DNA of 7,371 bases from Akkermansia sp. (lineage in GTDB: Bacteria > Verrucomicrobiota > Verrucomicrobiia > Verrucomicrobiales > Akkermansiaceae). Where the stretch lies: contig JAIFNK010000322.1 in assembly GCA_020047775.1 (NCBI GenBank), forward strand, positions 1-7,371, given 5' to 3'. Each line of letters starts with the position of its first letter. Within the stretch, counting starts at the first letter, position 1. Positions 1 to 5,629 of the stretch are shown here, in pieces. A program made the translations under genes and the position numbers. The notes under the pieces are model-generated. The model made no database searches. It was not told the origin of the DNA and saw only the letters and a program-made list of their open reading frames with translations.

Positions 1-456
1 ATCGGTGTCGGGGAGCGTGTAGGGCTTCATTTCCTCCTCGTAGTTGTTTCCGCCGGAACCGCGATGGTTGATGAACTTCCAGTTGCCGCGGCGGATCGTG
101 AGGGTTTCCGCACCACGGAACGCCTGGGTGAGCAGATAGGGTCGTATGGGATCCCCGGCCGTGCCTTCGAGGACAGGAAGAAAGTTGAAGCTGTCCTCGG
201 CGGCATCGCCGGGCAGATCCGCGCCGGTGATCGCGGCAACGGTGGCCATCACATCGGTGAGGCAGATGGTCTGGTCGCTGGTGGTGCCCGCTTTGGCATG
301 GGACGGCCAGCGGACGAGGAAGGGAACGCGGTGACCCCCTTCCCAGGAATCGCGCTTCACGCCGCGCCATGGTCTGGCTCCATCGTGGCCATGCGCCTAG
401 CCGGCAAGCGCAATCAAGAGGACCGGCAGGATTTTTCGCGGCTCACGGATGCTCAT
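1..456 (-). pseudogene. Sulfatase remnant: signal peptide, in-frame TAG, then C-terminal sulfatase domain (runs off window)
   Basis: Reading down from ATG at 456, the frame gives a 19-residue signal-peptide-like start (MSIREPRKILPVLLIALAG), then TAG at 399-397. With no frame change it continues open for 132 codons to the window edge. That second part is a sulfatase (alkaline phosphatase superfamily) C-terminal half: GHDGARPWRGVKRDSWEGG about 2-20 residues after the stop, then HRVPFLVRWP, then TICLTDVMATVAAITG, a SFNFLPVLEG segment and the RRGNWKFINHRGSGGN strand, in the usual family order. The residues that would hold the catalytic formylglycine motif (C/S-x-P-S-R) and the N-terminal metal ligands, normally about 250 residues, are missing between the signal peptide and this half. 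I infer an internal deletion plus a stop, so no active enzyme. A second in-frame ATG at 468 could also serve as start. Alternatives are an assembly join or a chance signal-like ORF. The sulfatase identity of 1-396 is firm; the continuity with 400-456 is inferred. Confidence 0.75.
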
Positions 457-474
457 GGGCGGAAGCATACGGAT

Positions 475-507
475 AAAAGACGGCCTCTTAGTTATCCTTG
501 GTCTTTT
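475..507 (-). terminator. Weak hairpin overlapping the end of the DUF4340 gene
   Basis: On the minus strand AAAAGAC (507-501) is followed 19 nt later by its exact complement GTCTTTT (481-475), spanning the TAA stop of the DUF4340 gene. The right arm ends in a short T run, as an intrinsic terminator would. However, the stem is AT-rich, the loop is long, and the T tract is only four bases before ATCC. It is the only terminator-like structure I see after the operon, so operon ending here is a guess. Confidence 0.25.
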
Positions 508-1834
508 CCGGAGCATCGTCGGCGGGTGGCACGGAAATCGGTGGCGTGACGGCCTCGATGGGTGGCGTGGTGGCGGTGGCGCGGGGGCGGGTGACCATGC
601 CGCCAGGGTGACTTTGGACGCCGGCTCCGGGAGCTGGCACGTCGGCGGTCGGCGGGGTGGCCTTGGTGATGAGGGCGTTGCGCTCCTTGAGGATTGGCTC
701 GACGCTGCTCTTGGCGAGCTCGAAGGTGATGCCGGCGAAGGCCTTTTCCTTGGCAAGTTTTTCGGTGAGGGATTTCAGGCGATCGGCGAAGGCGGTGTCC
801 TTGGTCTTGGTGTCTTCGGGTTTCTCGCCTTCTTCCTTCTTGCGCTCCTTGGGAAGGGTGGCGGTGACGTCCACGGTGACCAAATAATTGTCAGTGGCAG
901 TCGGCGCGGCGTTTGGACTGGCGGCGGCGGGTGAGGCACTTGGCTTGGTGGGCGTGATGGTCACGGTGTAGGTGAAACCCTCGAAAGTCTCGATGGTGGC
1001 GGTGCGCTTGCCCTCGGCGGCGCGCTCGGCGACCTTGGCGGCAGGCACGACGTCTTCGAAGCGGGCGTAGGAGAACAGGCTCTTGAGCGGGCCGGTGGCG
1101 GTGGTGTCGAGCACCTCGGTGGCCATGGCACCGTCGAGCTTGAACTCGGCTTCCTCGCCATCGCGGGTGACCTTCCACGCCGGATCAGACTTACCGACCT
1201 GGCTGAGGGTAATGGATTTGATTTTCTCGGGGCTGATAAAACCGGAATCCAACCAGCGCGGGGCTTCGTCGCTGACGGAGGTGAACATTTCGCTCACCGC
1301 ATAGAAGCCGGATTCGTCGGCATGGTTGCGGACATAGCGGCCGACGGAGTTGCTGCCGCCCATCGGCGACGGGGCTGCGCCGCTCTCGATGTTCTTGCCG
1401 AGCGAAACCCTGGCGATTTCCTTGCCGGCCGCATCCTTGAAGGTCGTGGTGAGGCCGCGGTCGGTGGGCTTGCTGGCGGTTTCATTCATGCCGAAACGCG
1501 GGGCGAAAGACGGACCGGCTTCCATGCCGAGGGTGATTTTCAGTTCGCTGAGGGAGCGGATGAAGTCGTTGACGAAGGTGATGTTAGCCGGGTAGTTGTC
1601 GCGCTGGACGATGACCCACTTGGCGTCTTTTTTCGCGAGGGTGACGGTTCCCGCAGCCCCTTGGATCTCGATGCTGGCAGCCTCGTTGGCGGGGAAGGAT
1701 TCGAACAGCGTTTGTCCGGCGGCGCGCTGGGTGGCGCTGCCGGTGGACTTGTTCTGGCTGAGTTTCACAGCAGTCACCGCCGCGCCGAGAGCGATGGCGA
1801 TGACCCAGAGGATGGTGACCTGGCGTTTGTTCAT
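488..1834 (-). CDS. DUF4340 domain-containing membrane-anchored protein
   Basis: A 448-residue protein, last gene of the ABC operon. A single N-terminal membrane segment (about residues 7-25, ILWVIAIALGAAVTAV) after a short basic start predicts an anchor with the rest outside the cytoplasm. Two stretches resemble the repeating DUF4340 strand pattern: residues 40-101 (FPANEAASIEIQG, then a KKDAKWVIV strand and YPANITFVNDFIRSLSELKI), and about 193-235 (RWLDSGFISPEKIKSITLS followed by AWKVTRDGEEAEFKL). Between the domain and the C-terminus lie a low-complexity Ala/Pro segment (298-313), a Lys/Glu-rich charged helix (328-366) and a Pro-rich tail (393-442). DUF4340 genes commonly sit next to GldG-type genes in this gene order in Verrucomicrobiota and Bacteroidota; a role as an extracytoplasmic partner of the exporter is inferred, and the biochemical function is unknown. 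It starts 109 bp after the GldG-like gene. No Shine-Dalgarno precedes the ATG; the leader ends CTTCTTCAAAAA. Confidence 0.88.
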   Translation of the reverse strand: MNKRQVTILWVIAIALGAAVTAVKLSQNKSTGSATQRAAGQTLFESFPANEAASIEIQGAAGTVTLAKKDAKWVIVQRDNYPANITFVNDFIRSLSELKITLGMEAGPSFAPRFGMNETASKPTDRGLTTTFKDAAGKEIARVSLGKNIESGAAPSPMGGSNSVGRYVRNHADESGFYAVSEMFTSVSDEAPRWLDSGFISPEKIKSITLSQVGKSDPAWKVTRDGEEAEFKLDGAMATEVLDTTATGPLKSLFSYARFEDVVPAAKVAERAAEGKRTATIETFEGFTYTVTITPTKPSASPAAASPNAAPTATDNYLVTVDVTATLPKERKKEEGEKPEDTKTKDTAFADRLKSLTEKLAKEKAFAGITFELAKSSVEPILKERNALITKATPPTADVPAPGAGVQSHPGGMVTRPRATATTPPIEAVTPPISVPPADDAPEKTKDN

Positions 1835-1843
1835 TTTTTGAAG

Positions 1844-1941
1844 AAGTTGAGAGTTGAAGGTTTAGAGTTGAGGGAAGGAGGAGAGTGAATCGCCGGAGTT
1901 TCTGAGTCTTCGCTCTCAACTCTCAACTTTTCACTCTCAAC
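1844..1941. repeat. Heptamer array and its reverse complement in the GldG-like/DUF4340 spacer
   Basis: The left arm is four 7-bp units starting at 1846, 1853, 1860 and 1867 (GTTGAGA, GTTGAAG, GTTTAGA, GTTGAGG). The right arm (1914-1941) is four units of the complement: TCTCAAC at 1914, 1921 and 1935, with TTTTCAC at 1928. Laid against each other the arms match at 23 of 28 positions. Shifting the register by one unit gives a 14-bp perfect pairing, 1844-1857 with 1916-1929. The loop is about 40 nt. The repeat takes up nearly all of the 109 bp spacer, so the transcript between the two cistrons could fold into a large hairpin just ahead of the DUF4340 start codon. I know no named repeat family that matches. 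Confidence 0.8.
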
Positions 1942-1943
1942 AA

Positions 1944-3860
1944 TTATCTTGCGCGGGTGGAGCGGCGGCGTTGGATGAAGAGGCCGAGTCCGGCGAGGAT
2001 GACCAGGGCGGGCATGGCGGCGACGTTGAGCAGGGTGATGGTGCCACCGAGTTTGTCCTTCTGTCGGCGGAGTTCTTTTTCCTGCTCGCGGATGAGCTTG
2101 GAATACTCGACCTGTTCTTGGCGGAGTTTTTTGATTTCCGCCTCCTGGGCGGGCGAGAGCGTGAGTTCGGAACCGCGGGTCTTTTGCGCCTGGAGGTCGC
2201 TGAGTTTCTGTTGGGCGGTTTTTTGTTTGCTTTGGAACTCCTCGATCTTGGCACCGACGGTTTTGTTGAAGTCGGCCTCCATTTTCTGGATCACGGTGAA
2301 CGGACGGCTAACGGCAGCCCGTGAGCGGGACCCGATCAGGTGCTTGGAGCCGACGGCCTGGTCGAGGATGTTGAAGAGCATGGTGGCGTTGCCGTTCGAT
2401 AGGGTCGCCATCTGTTGGCCGCCGAAGTTCTGGATGTTGTAGGCGAAGCGGTCGTAGAACGCATCGACGTCGGCGATGAGGAAGACGTTGCCGGGGGCGA
2501 CGCCTTCCTTGAGCGAGGCTGGCTTGGGGTCTTCCTTGGGCGCGTCCTTGGCGTCGGGGGCCTTGGGTGCTTCGGTGGCGGCTTTCGGTTTTCCATCCGG
2601 GAAGGCAGATTTGAAAGTGCCGGATAGATGGGTGACCAGGTCGTATGCGGTGCCATTCGACTTGAGGGTGCGGGCGAGTGCCGGATCAAGCTGGGAGGCT
2701 CTCATGGAATCCACAAAACCAGCCTGGGTGGTGGATTTGACGAGAGTGTCGGCGGTGAGACCGCCGCTGCCGGTTTTGGTGAAGGCTCCGGGCAGGAAGA
2801 ATGTGACGGAGCCGAGATCCTTGGTGATGACGTTGTCTCTTCCGGGCATGGAGTCCTTGCCGAGGGTGAGGACGGCGAGGCCGAGGCGGTTGCCGCCGAG
2901 CTTGGTGGCGAGCGTGGGATCTGCGAGGACTTGGGTGGACTCGAAGGTGACGCCCCAGGCTGTTAGCAGGGTGGGGAGGTTGGAGCTGGTAGGTGGCGGT
3001 GGCTGCTGGCCCATCATCGGATTCGGCTGCGGCGCGGTCATCTGCGCGGCGACGGAGAAGGCGTCGAGCGCGGCGACCACGGTGCCACCATTGAGCACGT
3101 ATTGGTCCACGGCGAATTCGGCTTCCGGAGTGATGCCGGCGGGGTGGAACATGAGCAGCACCTTGATTTCCTTGGGGTCGATGGTGGTGGAATCCATGGG
3201 GACTTCCACGACGTCGAAGGACTGTTTGAGTTGTTGATAGATCACCCAGCCCGGAGTCGGCGGTTGGCCGGGCATCATGGCTGGAGCGCCTTGGAGATCG
3301 AGCGCGGTCATCAGGCCGATCTTGGGTTTCGTCGGAGTGCTGACTTCGGCGATGGCCTTGGAGATTTGGTATTCCAGCATCGTCTCGGCGCGGGGGTCGA
3401 TGAAGGGGATGACGCTGGTTTTATCGAGGCAGGAGATGGCGAGGCCGAAGTAGAGGTTCTGGTCGTCCATGCGCTGGCCGTTGATGCCGTCGAGGTTGGC
3501 GGAGTCCTCGGCGTCGGTGTCGGGCTCGGGATCGAGGTTTTCGATGCGGAGTTTGCCTTTGGAAATCGACGAGTATTCCTTGAGCAGGTCATCGACACGG
3601 CGCATGTGGAGCTTGAGCTCCTCCGGCATGTAGTCGGTGTTTCGGGAAGCGTAATAACGGATGACGACGGGCGTATCGAGCTCGGTGAGGATGGCGCGGG
3701 TGCCGGTGGACAAGGTGTGGACCTTGTTTTCGGTGAAGTCGGCGCCGCGGTTGCCGACAGGAGTTAGGGAAACGAGCCAGTTGGCGAGAACGGCGATGGC
3801 GACGAGCGCGGCAACACCGAAGGCGGAGCGGGTAACCGGGTGGGTGGTTTTGACGGACAT
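1944..3860 (-). CDS. GldG-like ABC transporter auxiliary protein (ABC_transp_aux type)
   Basis: A 638-residue protein with a membrane helix near each end (about 12-32 and 610-630) and a large extracytoplasmic body between, the topology of GldG and relatives. Residues 40-110 (DFTENKVHTLSTGTRAIL, then VVIRYYAS and a helix ending KGKLRIENLDPE) fit the N-terminal GldG/ABC auxiliary domain. Residues 232-266 (IKVLLMFHPAGITPEAEFAV, then the LNGG turn and VVAALD) fit the second conserved block. Three inserts look unusual: a Met/Pro/Gln-rich loop (273-292), a Lys/Pro/Ala/Asp-rich linker (about 423-456), and a long charged coiled coil (526-608) directly before the C-terminal helix and an RRRSTRAR cytoplasmic tail. 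The family is thought to support an ABC-2 exporter, so this protein probably pairs with the ATPase and permease encoded upstream; substrate unknown. It lies 43 bp after the permease gene. The ATG at 3860 directly precedes the first helix and has no Shine-Dalgarno (leader CTTCAAGACC). Confidence 0.9.
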   Translation of the reverse strand: MSVKTTHPVTRSAFGVAALVAIAVLANWLVSLTPVGNRGADFTENKVHTLSTGTRAILTELDTPVVIRYYASRNTDYMPEELKLHMRRVDDLLKEYSSISKGKLRIENLDPEPDTDAEDSANLDGINGQRMDDQNLYFGLAISCLDKTSVIPFIDPRAETMLEYQISKAIAEVSTPTKPKIGLMTALDLQGAPAMMPGQPPTPGWVIYQQLKQSFDVVEVPMDSTTIDPKEIKVLLMFHPAGITPEAEFAVDQYVLNGGTVVAALDAFSVAAQMTAPQPNPMMGQQPPPPTSSNLPTLLTAWGVTFESTQVLADPTLATKLGGNRLGLAVLTLGKDSMPGRDNVITKDLGSVTFFLPGAFTKTGSGGLTADTLVKSTTQAGFVDSMRASQLDPALARTLKSNGTAYDLVTHLSGTFKSAFPDGKPKAATEAPKAPDAKDAPKEDPKPASLKEGVAPGNVFLIADVDAFYDRFAYNIQNFGGQQMATLSNGNATMLFNILDQAVGSKHLIGSRSRAAVSRPFTVIQKMEADFNKTVGAKIEEFQSKQKTAQQKLSDLQAQKTRGSELTLSPAQEAEIKKLRQEQVEYSKLIREQEKELRRQKDKLGGTITLLNVAAMPALVILAGLGLFIQRRRSTRAR

Positions 3861-3869
3861 GGTCTTGAA

Positions 3870-3901
3870 GATTTGAGATTTGAAATTTCAGATTTGAAAT
3901 C
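3870..3901. repeat. Heptamer array with palindromic centre in the permease/GldG-like spacer
   Basis: Four consecutive 7-bp units in perfect register: GATTTGA at 3870, 3877 and 3891, with AATTTCA at 3884. The third unit creates a 10-bp self-complementary centre, TGAAATTTCA at 3881-3890. It occupies most of the 43 bp between the permease stop and the GldG-like start. It follows the same construction as the other two spacers but is shorter, and it is strikingly AT-rich against its GC-rich surroundings. Confidence 0.75.
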
Positions 3902-3903
3902 GA

Positions 3904-4635
3904 TCAGGCGCGCTTGGAGGAAAGGATGGCGCTGGTGCCTAGCAGGCAGACGAGGATGATGGAGCCGAACCAGATGAAGTCCTTCAGCCGGAACAGCCCG
4001 CTGTTGAGGGAGCGGAAGTGATCCCAGACGCCGAAGGAAACGATGCCTTCGAGCACGCCGGGCGAGACGATTTTCGAAAGCTCGCGGGTGACGGGATCAT
4101 AACCGCAGAGCACGACGAGCACGCAGATGGCGACGGAAACAATCAGGCAGACGACCTGGTCGCGGGTGCAGGCGGAGACCAGCATGGTGATGGCGAGGAA
4201 GGTCGCACAGACGAGGAAGCTGCCGAGATAGCCGGCGAAAATCGCGCCGTTGTCGGGATTTCCGAGGTAGTTCACCGTGATGATGATGGGGAAGGTGAGG
4301 GCGAGGGCGATCAGCCAGACGGTGGCGGCGGCGAGGAATTTCCCGACGATGGCGCTCCATGTGGAGACCGGGAAGGTGCCTAGCAGTTCGATGGTGCCGG
4401 TGCGTTGTTCGTCGGCCCAGAGTTTCATGCCGACGGCCGGGGCCAGCAGCATGTAAACCCACGGGTGCCAGAACAGGAAGGTCCACTCCAGCGAGGAATC
4501 TCCGACGCGCATGAACTCGCCGAAGGTGAAGGTGAGGCCCAGCGAGAACAGCAGGAAAATGACGATGATCGCGTAGGCGGTGGGCTGCGAGAAGTAGCTG
4601 GAAAGCTCGCGTTTGTAGATGGTGCAGGAAGACAT
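3904..4635 (-). CDS. ABC-2 type transporter permease, GldF-like
   Basis: A 243-residue integral membrane protein with six likely helices (about 20-37, 54-70, 97-120, 129-155, 160-177 and 219-238), the usual number for an ABC-2 permease. The start MSSCTIYKRELSSYFSQP is the amphipathic N-terminal helix typical of this family. Residues 63-90 carry the family's hallmark LLAPAVGMKLWADE followed by RTGTIELLGTFPV, the cytoplasmic segment thought to contact the ATPase. I chose ATG 4635. The frame stays open to an ATG at 4713, but the extra 26 residues are translated from the intergenic repeat and are not family-like. The gene follows the ATPase by 99 bp and precedes the GldG-like gene by 43 bp, so it should form the membrane channel of the exporter, with an as yet unknown substrate. 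No Shine-Dalgarno is visible; the leader just before ATG is ACCCCAACTCCC. Confidence 0.92.
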   Translation of the reverse strand: MSSCTIYKRELSSYFSQPTAYAIIVIFLLFSLGLTFTFGEFMRVGDSSLEWTFLFWHPWVYMLLAPAVGMKLWADEQRTGTIELLGTFPVSTWSAIVGKFLAAATVWLIALALTFPIIITVNYLGNPDNGAIFAGYLGSFLVCATFLAITMLVSACTRDQVVCLIVSVAICVLVVLCGYDPVTRELSKIVSPGVLEGIVSFGVWDHFRSLNSGLFRLKDFIWFGSIILVCLLGTSAILSSKRA

Positions 4636-4651
4636 GGGAGTTGGGGTAAAT

Positions 4652-4727
4652 GCTGAGATTTTGAAACGCTGAAAAGCTGAAATGGAGAGGAGACGCTTTC
4701 CGCTTTTCAGCATTTCAGCGTCTCAGC
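4652..4727. repeat. Octamer array and its reverse complement in the ATPase/permease spacer
   Basis: The left arm (4652-4683) is four 8-bp units: GCTGAGAT, TTTGAAAC, GCTGAAAA and GCTGAAAT. The right arm (4696-4727) is four units of the complement: CTTTCCGC, TTTTCAGC, ATTTCAGC and GTCTCAGC. The arms are equal in length (32 nt), match at 26 of 32 positions and enclose a 12-nt loop; the longest uninterrupted pairing is 10 bp (4668-4677 with 4702-4711). It covers most of the 99 bp between ATPase stop and permease start. It could lower or protect downstream message, since a terminator-like T tract is not obvious after it in the transcript direction. Confidence 0.82.
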
Positions 4728-4734
4728 TTTTTCT

Positions 4735-5466
4735 TTACGCAGCGGCTTCGGTGTCGCGGGTGGTGACCTTGCGGAAGAGATCGGTGAGGGATCCGGTTCC
4801 GGACTGGGCAAGTAGCTCGGCGGGCGTGCCGTCGGCGACGATTTTTCCCCGGTCCACGATCACGGCGCGGGTGCAGGCGGCCTCGACTTCCTCGAGGATG
4901 TGGGTGGAGAACAGGATGGCCTTGGTTTTTCCGAGTCGCTTGATGAGCTGGCGGACTTCGAATTTCTGGTTCGGGTCGAGGCCGTCGGTCGGCTCGTCGA
5001 GGATCAGGACTTCCGGGTCGTGGAGCAGGGCTTGGGCGAGACAGGTGCGGTGGCGGTAGCCTTTCGAGAGGGTGTCGATGGACTGCTTGGCGACCGTGTC
5101 GAGGAAGCAGGTGTCGATGGCGCGCTCGACGGCGTCGTTTTTTGCGGTGTCCTTGAGGCCGCGGATGGCGGCGCAGAATTTGAGGAAGCCGATGACGGTC
5201 ATGTCATTGTAGAGCGGCGCGGACTCGGGTAGATAACCGATTTTGGTTTTCGCCTCGCCGGGATTGTCGGTGATGGAAATGCCGCAGACCTTGGCGTCGC
5301 CGGAGGTGGGCGGGATGAATCCGGTGATCATCCGCATGGTGGTCGATTTGCCGGCACCGTTGGGCCCGAGAAATCCGAGAACCTCGCCTTTTTGGACGGT
5401 GAAGGTGAGGTTGTCCACGGCGCGCTTGGTGCCGAATTGTTTGGTCAGGTTTTCGACTTCAATCAT
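4735..5466 (-). CDS. ABC transporter ATP-binding protein, GldA-like
   Basis: A 243-residue single-domain ATPase, full length for the family, first gene of the operon. Visible motifs: Walker A GPNGAGKST at residues 34-42, GYLPE at 77-81 in the Q-loop position (Glu rather than Gln, as is frequent in ABC-2 ATPases of this type), signature LSKGYRHR at 133-140, Walker B VLILDE at 153-158, D-loop GLD at 162-164 and the switch histidine in STHI at H189. The segment IGYLPESAPLYNDM is strongly like GldA-type and related CcmA-family ATPases. It acts on the cytoplasmic face, where two copies should power the downstream permease. The start MIEVENLTKQFG is the canonical N-terminus. The leader (CATTCCTTACCCC before ATG) has no recognisable Shine-Dalgarno. 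The gene is transcribed divergently from the Lon-domain gene, so the operon promoter should lie in 5467-5629. Confidence 0.95.
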   Translation of the reverse strand: MIEVENLTKQFGTKRAVDNLTFTVQKGEVLGFLGPNGAGKSTTMRMITGFIPPTSGDAKVCGISITDNPGEAKTKIGYLPESAPLYNDMTVIGFLKFCAAIRGLKDTAKNDAVERAIDTCFLDTVAKQSIDTLSKGYRHRTCLAQALLHDPEVLILDEPTDGLDPNQKFEVRQLIKRLGKTKAILFSTHILEEVEAACTRAVIVDRGKIVADGTPAELLAQSGTGSLTDLFRKVTTRDTEAAA

Positions 5467-5484
5467 GGGGTAAGGAATGTTGGT

Positions 5485-5518
5485 CTCTGCGAATCTCGCG
5501 GGAAGCGGTGCCGCAGAG
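5485..5518. promoter_or_regulatory. Inverted repeat in the ATPase leader region
   Basis: CTCTGCG at 5485-5491 and CGCAGAG at 5512-5518 are exact complements, 20 nt apart, 19 bp upstream of the ATPase start. Depending on where transcription begins it could be an operator or a hairpin in the 5' leader of the ATPase message. The arms are only 7 bp, so chance is possible. Confidence 0.35.
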
Positions 5519-5527
5519 GATTCTTGT

Positions 5528-5557
5528 TTGAAAAAATGGTTTCCGGGGATTTTTCAA
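5528..5557. promoter_or_regulatory. AT-rich inverted repeat between the divergent genes, possible operator
   Basis: TTGAAAAA at 5528-5535 and TTTTTCAA at 5550-5557 form an 8-bp perfect dyad with a 14-bp spacer, centred in the 163 bp divergent gap. The spacing puts the half-site centres about two helical turns apart, as for a dimeric repressor. TTGAAA also resembles a -35 hexamer on either strand, but I see no convincing -10 box at 16-18 bp. Binding by a regulator is inference only. Confidence 0.4.
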
Positions 5558-5629
5558 GCCAATTTCCGCTTGTCATCGCATCTATCTGTCTTGCGCCCGG
5601 CCCATTGGGAAGGTAAACCTCCGGGAGAC

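Noticed and set aside
397..399. TAG read as an amino acid (recoding) in the sulfatase
   Set aside because: Even with readthrough the catalytic domain is absent, so the product would not be a functional sulfatase. The other genes end in TAA or TGA, so codon reassignment cannot be tested here.
64..549. Plus-strand open frame of 161 codons
   Set aside because: Exact codon-register complement of the sulfatase remnant, whose minus-strand translation is clearly family-like.
1322..1888. Plus-strand open frame of 188 codons that also crosses the heptamer repeat
   Set aside because: Antisense to DUF4340 with no domain, and its end is translated repeat DNA.
1844..1941. Miniature transposable element
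   Set aside because: No target-site duplication or conserved terminal sequence is seen, and each spacer has its own unit sequence, unlike copies of one element.
2476..3237. Plus-strand open frame of 253 codons antisense to the GldG-like gene
   Set aside because: Its product has no recognisable domain, and it lies wholly opposite a clearly conserved coding sequence. Long antisense frames are expected in GC-rich DNA.
3102..3767. Plus-strand open frame of 221 codons
   Set aside because: Composition is Gly/Asp/Val/His-rich shadow-like sequence opposite the conserved N-terminal part of the GldG-like protein.
4636..4713. N-terminal extension of the permease to ATG 4713
   Set aside because: The 26 extra residues are translated from the octamer repeat; the family's N-terminal helix begins at ATG 4635.
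1844..4727. CRISPR array
   Set aside because: Units are 7-8 bp, contiguous and without unique spacers; there are no cas genes.
5477..5629. N-terminal extension of the Lon-domain protein to ATG 5477
   Set aside because: It would cover both inverted repeats of the divergent gap and gives no Lon-like sequence before MASIHLPE.
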